In this document: positions 57,858 to 64,000 of the stretch, piece by piece
Layout: the number at the start of each line of letters is the position of its first letter
Position numbering within the stretch: the first letter of the stretch is position 1
Assembly: GCA_030737835.1 (NCBI GenBank)
Contig: CM060856.1
Span: forward strand, 15,975,116 to 16,039,115
Direction of reading: 5' to 3'
From: Acorus gramineus
Taxonomy: Eukaryota > Streptophyta > Magnoliopsida > Acorales > Acoraceae
Length of the DNA: 64,000 nt
Position numbers and translations under genes: made by a program
Notes under the pieces: model-generated
Database searches by the model: none
What the model was told of the DNA's origin: nothing
What the model saw: the letters and a program-made list of their open reading frames with translations, nothing else

Positions 57858-60661
57858 AAACGAGAATAAAAGGAAGACCAAATCTTCTGCCGAATTCAGA
57901 TCAAACGCAACAACTCACTCAATTTTTTTTTTAAAAAAAAATTAAAATTAAAAAAAAATCTCAAAGCGTTTCTCTTCTCATCATGAACTTCGGCGCGGTG
58001 AGTGAGACTTCTATCCATCTCTCCCAAAAATCTCCCTAAAAAACCGATTTTTTTTTGAAGAATTACAAAAAGAATGAACGTCAGAATCTGATCCATTGTG
58101 TAATCCCCCCGTTTTATTTTGGGTTGCGATTTTCTTATGTAAAGTTTTGTTTTTCGTTGCAAAGAAAAGATTTTTATAGTTGTTTATATGAAGTTTTCGA
58201 TATCCTGAAATTCTTTTGGGATGATTGTGAGTGGAGGGTCTCTATATGGATTGGGTGTTTGATTAATTTGGTTATTTTCTTTGTTGCAGGGGATTGTGGC
58301 GTGCGTGTCTGATGTTGCATTGTAGATGTTGTCGTGCTGATGTAAAGTTATTTTAGGTATGCCAGTTTCGTTGATTTGGATTCCGGTGGAGGATTGGTGG
58401 TTTTAACTGTTGATTAAGTTTTGTGTATATGAATTTGTGTTCTTTATATATTTTATTCCTTAAGTTTTCCTTTAGACGGGTCATGTTTTGTATGTTATTG
58501 ATTGAATTATTAATTAATGTCACAGAGGAACCCTATCAATCTGGTGATGTTTTTAAGTATAGTTGTAAATTTTTGCAAAAAACAACATACCGCAATCATT
58601 TTTTGTGGGCATTGCATTCCGCTACAATATTCTTCCGTATTTTAGAAAGATAGAAGGAAATTTTCTAGGAAGTGACTTGGGAAAAAACAAGTATTGGATA
58701 ATTTCTGGATGTTAAAAGAACATGCGTAGGTATTATATCTAAGATGAGAGATCAAATACAGGGATCACTGTAGGGGTTCCTGAGGGAATCGATTTCATTC
58801 ATTTTCAGGTATTTTACATCTTATTTAATGTTTTGTACTGAACCTGCTATGTGAACTTATTTTCATTGATAATCCTGGTTCTTTCTTATGCTTTTAGTTG
58901 TTCATTATTTAGGAGCAGAAATTATGAGTTTCTTTATTTTGCGAAAGAAGTTCCCAATCGGTCTTTAAATTGCAGTTAGATGTTCTAGGCATGCAGTTCC
59001 CAATGGTTTTTTTAAGTTATGCATTCACGGTTTTTTTGTGAATATCAAATAAACTGTGATGGTTTTTTATTATTTACGTAGCGTTTTCTCATTGGGTATT
59101 TGGGTGCCGCATGAATCCTCTGTGGCTTTCACACAAAGGATCCAAATGTGGTGGGGTGGAGGGATATGGTTTAGTGATCCTGTTAATAGATGGAATTTAT
59201 ATTTAACATTGGCTGGTACATACAATTTAGGTAAGATCATGGTGGAAGGAAAGAAGGGGATACCAGGATTTTTCATATTTTAGATTGTGGGTTAGGATCC
59301 TGATGTTTGCAGCCCCTGCTTGATTTAATGTCCTTTTAACTCATCCCCTCCTTCTTCAACTATACTCCATAAAAGTACGAATTTTACTGCATTATGGATG
59401 CCAGAAAGAAATTTATTGGTGCACTTTAGCCTGACATCCCAATACATTGCAAAAAAAAGAAGATCCTGCATTTTTTTTAAAAAAAAGATGATCTGTGTTT
59501 TTTAGTCTTTGATATTCTTTTTCTTTGGTATGGTTTTAATCTCATGCCATGTGTTTTTCATCGTTCTCAGAACTCTATTAGCAAATTTCATTTGTCTGAA
59601 TAATGTTCAATGAAACTTTGCACCCTGCCACTGTCGTACATTCTCCAGAGCATGTGAAACACTTAGAAGCCAGATGCCACTCTTTTCTTTTGAAATTCTT
59701 TTGGGTGTGAGTGGGCTAAAATCTACAACTCGTTCCAGGTTTCACATCAGATTTTTTAAAATCCGGTGCCCATTTCCTCAGCAATGTTACTGAAAAAAAG
59801 ATTACATTGCATTCCCATTCTGCCCCATGTCCCTTTTTTTCAACCTCTTTAATGGGCATCCCAGACTTGATTATCTGACAACTTCAGAAGACTCTTACCT
59901 CAACAATCTCTACACCTGGTGGCTACTAACTTTGGCCACTAAACTGTTGCAGCCTCTGCATTTTTTGGCACTCTTTTGTTATTGTATTTTTGCAGGGCAA
60001 TTTGATATACTTGAGGATTCAATGGAATTTCTCACTCAACTGTCTAAACCGTCTTCCTATCTGATCTGACAGTAGGACAAAAGCTCAACAACATATGTGA
60101 CCCTTCCAATAACTTTATACATAATGCCAATTCTTTGAGATATAGTTCGAAAGATGACATGTCACCTCCCTAATAAAATTTATTAGATATCATCATCTCC
60201 TCCACAAAGCTAAGTAAATTTATATTATTTATTGTAACCCATAACCTCATTCCTTTTCAACTTGCATGTCTCCCAATGAACTAAATGTGCACCATGTGAT
60301 CTATTTATGATCACTTGATGGAATTTCTTTCAAGTTGACTATGCTATCTTGGCAATTCTAGCAGGATACTCATAATAGGTGCGAACCAAATAGTTAATGT
60401 TGACAACACAGATTATAACAATGAAAATCTTCGTTTGACTAACTGATCTTTCCAATTCATTTGATTTTCCATGTCTACAAGTTACCAGCAACGACTTGGT
60501 AGTCTCAAGATTTGTATGAGATTGTGGGAAACCCTGGGAAAATAGATAATTCTCATCCCAGCATCTGTGCACACTACTTGGCCCTTTTTTAAAGGTAATT
60601 GCGATTGAATTGAGTTTCTTAGCGAGGACATGGAGGATAGTACTCTCACTTTTGGAATTAC

Positions 60662-61304
60662 TGTAACAACCCCCCCCCCCCAAACCCGGAAATACCTAAC
60701 CGTTGAACGGATGGTAAATGGGATCTTACCACCACTTGTTCAAGGCCAAAAATTTCATTTTTTAGATAAAATAATTTCAAGAAGAATGCTAAACAGATTT
60801 TTAATGGTCATAAAAACATAAACAGTAATTCTAAAAGGTCTGGAGCCCCCAATGTCTTACAATAATATCATAGTTTTGCGGAAATAAATACTAGAAAAGA
60901 ATACATAAACAAACCACCATTGTGGGAGCCAACTAAACTAAAAGCCAAACCTAAATTAGTCGTGTATGGCCACAATTTATTGTTGAAGGCCGCTACCTCA
61001 GATGAGATCCTGACTGGTGCAAAAGGCTCAGATTGCACTATGTTCCTCAGGAATTGTGGTTCCTGGTTATAAAATAACTAGCCAATGGATTTGGGTGAGC
61101 TATTAACATAGTGACTAGACCCACTGCCAATTAACCCATATGACAATGATTATACAAATGAAGTTACGTTACAAAAAAGATTTTTTCTTTAATAAAATCT
61201 TATATTTTATAAAATAGATTGAAATCATGAACTTTTAGATGTTTATAAATGTTTTTAAACAGTTTATGGTCTGATCAACGGTTAGGTATTTCAAGGGTGC
61301 TACA
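60662..61304. mobile_element. MITE-like element with about 45-bp inverted ends, in RMD5 leader intron
   Basis: The left end is TGTAACAACC followed by a C run and GGAAATACCTAACCGTTGA. The right end, inverted, reads TGTAGCACCCTTGAAATACCTAACCGTTGA. The length is 643 bp with no coding capacity. The target duplication is unclear. Confidence 0.65.
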
Positions 61305-62026
61305 ATTTTTTTTAACTGTTTTTTATAGTGAATGGGATTATAGGCCAAACCCAAACAAATGTTGTCCTGGGCCTCCTGGCTATGCTGATGGTGAAAAATG
61401 TTACAAGTGGTAGACATACTTTTATGGGACACTGTTTCTGTACATATTCAATCATCGCAATGCCTATTTCCTTTGCTTGTCTGTGAAATGTTATAGAATG
61501 TAGTTGATTTAGAAATTGCTTTTCATGTTGGTTTGGCCAAAGCAGTGATTGTTTTTTCCTTGAACACTCTGGCTATATTTTGTGTTTCATTGATCTTTTG
61601 CTATTTTGCAGTATAATTGAGACTTGCACGCAATATCCCTCATACGGAACAGGTATTTGTTCTACCAATCATTGTTAAGTATTTCTTTCAAGGTGGTAAA
61701 TATATGTGATTGAGTGTGTATGAATTTGGTATCATCTTTTACAAGTTTTTGCTTTATTCTTTCTGTCACGGTATGTGTCTGTTTTGATCATGGCACAAAC
61801 TTCTTTTGCCTTAATTATCTCCCTCAGTCTCTCCCATAAAAGATGTAGATACAAACAATCATGAGCATCAAGTTGTAGATATGAAACACACCTAGACAAT
61901 GCATATTTATTTTGACATTCATTATTCCGAGGTTGGTTGGCTTTATCCATGTAGGATGGTCTACTATTCGTAAAATGGGACAAGAGGGTAATCCAGTGTG
62001 AATGTTAATCCTTTTAGCTCAAGTTA

Positions 62027-62106
62027 GCTTGGGACAAATGCAGTATTAGATTTTATAAATATATTAGCTTGGGACAAATCCAGTATTAGCTTGGGACAAA
62101 TGCAGT
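62027..62106 (+). repeat. Short tandem repeat AGCTTGGGACAAATGCAGT
   Basis: Three copies of TTAGCTTGGGACAAATSCAGT at about 62026, 62067 and 62087, variably spaced, in the last leader intron of RMD5. Confidence 0.75.
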
Positions 62107-62310
62107 TAATCGATGCCTGTAATGAAGCATTGCTTGTGATGTCCAACACTGTATCAAGCAAGATATATCTGATAAATCTTTCTGAAAAAAACTGAAACCA
62201 ATCATACATGATGTGATAAATTTTTAAAAAAGAACAGAATAAATAGCTTCTTATTTTTAGTTTTTTACTATTCAGTTCGACAACCTTCCTAGACGACCTG
62301 TTTGCACAAT

Positions 62311-63459
62311 ATGGAGCTGGACAGCATCAGGGATGCATTTGACCGTGTTGCAAAGAAGCAAAAGCTCTCATCATCCAAAACTCAAGAGGTGATCGATCAG
62401 GTCACCCGAGAAATTGAGAATGCTTTGGCTAAGATGGACGACGAGGGTTCTTCAATGGATGCCAAATCCATCCTCTCAGAGCTGAACAGTAAGCTAAACG
62501 AGATGTCACCAATGAATCAGCTCGAGCAACCACAAAAGGAGCTGAACCTTGCACTGAGCAAATATGCCAAACTCCTCGAGAAGAACTTCAACCCCGACAT
62601 CACAAGGGCGTACAGAAACATTGATTTTGATATCCACACATTGAACCAGATCATCGCCAACCACTTCTATAGGGAAGGCCTCTTCGATCTAGGTGACTGC
62701 TTCTTGAATGAGGCACAGGAACCTGATGCAAATGGCTTGAGATCTGCGTTCCTCGAGATGTACCGGATCCTCGAATCAATGAGGTCCGGGAACCTCCAAC
62801 CAGCCTTGACCTGGGCCAGCGCCAACCGCGAGAAGCTCCTGCAGAAGGGATCAAGCCTTGAACTGAAGCTCCACAGGCTGCAATTCATGGAGGTACTGCA
62901 GAATGGGACCCGCGAGGATGCCCTGAAGTACGCACGGACCCACCTTGCTCCATTTGCTTCGTCACACATGTCCGAAGTCCAGAAGCTCATGGCATGCCTC
63001 CTCTGGTCCGGCCGGCTCGATCGGTCCCCATACACCGAGTTTCTCTCCCCGACCCACTGGGAGAAACTGGCGGATGAGCTCACCAGGCAGTACTGCAACC
63101 TCCTGGGACAGTCAAACGAGAGTCCGCTTGGTGTGGCTGTGGCGGCCGGGGTTCAGGGTCTGCCGGTTCTATTGAAGCTTGCCAATGTGATGGCCGCGAA
63201 GAAGCAGGAGTGGATGATGATGAAGCAGCTACCAGTGCCAGTGGACCTGGGTAGTGAGTTCCAGTTCCATTCGATATTCGTTTGCCCGGTGTCCCGTGAC
63301 CAGGCGAGTGAGGAGAATCCTCCGATGTTGATGCCGTGTGGGCATGCCCTCTGCAAGCAGTCGATCGTGAAGCTTTCAAAGAATAGTACTCGACCTTTCA
63401 AGTGCCCTTATTGTCCTGTGGAGTCCACTGTTTCACAGTGTAGACAGCTCTATTTCTGA
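62311..63459 (+). CDS. RMD5: RMD5 homologue, GID/CTLH ubiquitin-ligase subunit
   Basis: Coding sequence in one exon, 382 aa, close to the plant family length. The start MELDSIRDAFDRVAKKQKLS matches plant RMD5 proteins, so ATG 62311 is preferred over ATG 62302. A coiled N-terminus is followed by LisH (about 106-138), CTLH/CRA (about 144-290) and a GID-type RING at 325-368 (CPVS, then MPCGHALC, then CPYC) that is degenerate compared with canonical RINGs. It ends SQCRQLYF. In yeast, Rmd5/Gid2 pairs with Fyv10/Gid9 as the catalytic RING dimer of the GID complex; the plant CTLH complex is cytosolic and nuclear. All key Cys/His residues of the family are visible. A TTTC repeat lies in the 3' UTR at about 63495. 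Confidence 0.95.
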   Translation: MELDSIRDAFDRVAKKQKLSSSKTQEVIDQVTREIENALAKMDDEGSSMDAKSILSELNSKLNEMSPMNQLEQPQKELNLALSKYAKLLEKNFNPDITRAYRNIDFDIHTLNQIIANHFYREGLFDLGDCFLNEAQEPDANGLRSAFLEMYRILESMRSGNLQPALTWASANREKLLQKGSSLELKLHRLQFMEVLQNGTREDALKYARTHLAPFASSHMSEVQKLMACLLWSGRLDRSPYTEFLSPTHWEKLADELTRQYCNLLGQSNESPLGVAVAAGVQGLPVLLKLANVMAAKKQEWMMMKQLPVPVDLGSEFQFHSIFVCPVSRDQASEENPPMLMPCGHALCKQSIVKLSKNSTRPFKCPYCPVESTVSQCRQLYF

Positions 63460-64000
63460 ACTTGGGTGGGTGTCTTTGTCTGGCTCAGGCATTCTTTCTT
63501 TCTTTCTTTCTTCTAAGTAAGTGTTTGTTGGGTGCATTAAGGAGGACTTGCATCTTTTTTATATGTGGAAAGAAAGGGAATGGAGAAAGGAGGATCGTGT
63601 TTCTTTATACTGACTGTATGTCATGGTTAGATGTAATGGTGGCATGCATTGGTTGTAAATATATATTCTTTCTGCATTTGTGTTTTTCAAGTTTATTGCA
63701 GGTGACATGATTGATGTATGAAAGCATTGGTTAATAAGTAAGACTGATTTCAAAATCTGTTCAAAGCCACCAAGATTCCTTAATTCCTTCTCTCCGTAGT
63801 GTTGGTAATGATTATTAATCTTTCTTTTTCATTATCTGTTTTGGGCAATCAAAATATAAAACAAATAGAATACTTGTGAAACCAAATATTCGTCACTTGC
63901 ATGGACTTGACCTTAGTATTAGTATCTGTACTATAGTATTACTAGTTACATACATAATTTCAATGAGATATCTTCCAATAATCTGTACTTCATAGGGTTT
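63460..64000. other. RMD5 3' UTR and downstream DNA
   Basis: A (TTTC)n run near 63493-63513 lies in the 3' UTR. No further gene is seen before the window ends. Confidence 0.5.

Larger units (their letters stand above)
57880..62310 (+). promoter_or_regulatory. RMD5 5' leader: three introns and a chain of three uORFs
   Basis: Predicted leader exons are about 57880-57997 (donor GTGAGT), 58290-58356 (donor GTATGC), 61612-61652 (donor GTATTT) and 62276-62310. Spliced together, ATG 57983 gives a 16-codon uORF (MNFGA, then GIVACVSDVAL) ending in TAG at 58323-58325. The next base starts ATG 58326 (a 4-codon uORF ending in TGA at 58338-58340). The A of that TGA starts ATG-TAA at 58340-58345, a start-stop element. 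No other ATG precedes the main start at 62311. Confidence 0.55.

Overview
This is nuclear DNA of a flowering plant. The evidence is GT-AG introns from about 70 bp to 11 kb, AT-rich intergenic DNA, type I MADS-box genes, a plant-type GH17 glucanase, and plant orthologues of mL53, a C3H6-type zinc-finger protein and RMD5. A monocot or early-diverging angiosperm seems likely, but the species cannot be read from the sequence. There is no prokaryotic, organellar or viral coding region.

Layout. (1) 1-1685 holds the last exons of a TLDc-domain gene (+). (2) 2155-20756 is a direct tandem duplication of 10.3 kb (unit A, 2155-12471) and 8.3 kb (unit B, 12472-20756). Each unit carries, on the minus strand, a beta-1,3-glucanase, an orphan first exon left from an older MADS duplication, and a two-exon type I (M-gamma-like) MADS gene with an EAR-type motif. 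The units differ by a 751-bp solo LTR present only in A, a 1.1-kb deletion in B, an in-frame 51-bp deletion in the MADS gene of B, and smaller indels. (3) 21545-23496 holds a divergent MADS-like gene (+) and another single-exon M-gamma MADS gene (-). (4) 23497-28004 is AT-rich and rich in foldback elements. (5) 28005-31474 is the mitoribosomal protein gene mL53 (-), with a 3.1-kb intron. (6) 34595-48328 is a CCCH zinc-finger gene (+) whose 11.1-kb first intron contains nested MITEs, an Au-like SINE and a tRNA-derived SINE with a 15-bp target duplication. (7) 48329-57840 has no confidently identified gene. A GC-rich, first-exon-like patch on the minus strand lies near 51.6-51.9 kb. (8) 57849-63459 is RMD5 (+), a subunit of the GID/CTLH ubiquitin ligase, with four predicted exons and a chain of three abutting upstream ORFs in its leader.

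The housekeeping genes (TLDc, mL53, C3H, RMD5) look single-copy and intact. The glucanase/MADS block between TLDc and mL53 is the fast-evolving part of the window. It shows repeated duplication, exon relics, MITE-rich introns and patchy divergence that suggests gene conversion. All exon boundaries are predictions from splice signals, reading phase and recalled family similarity, with no transcript evidence.
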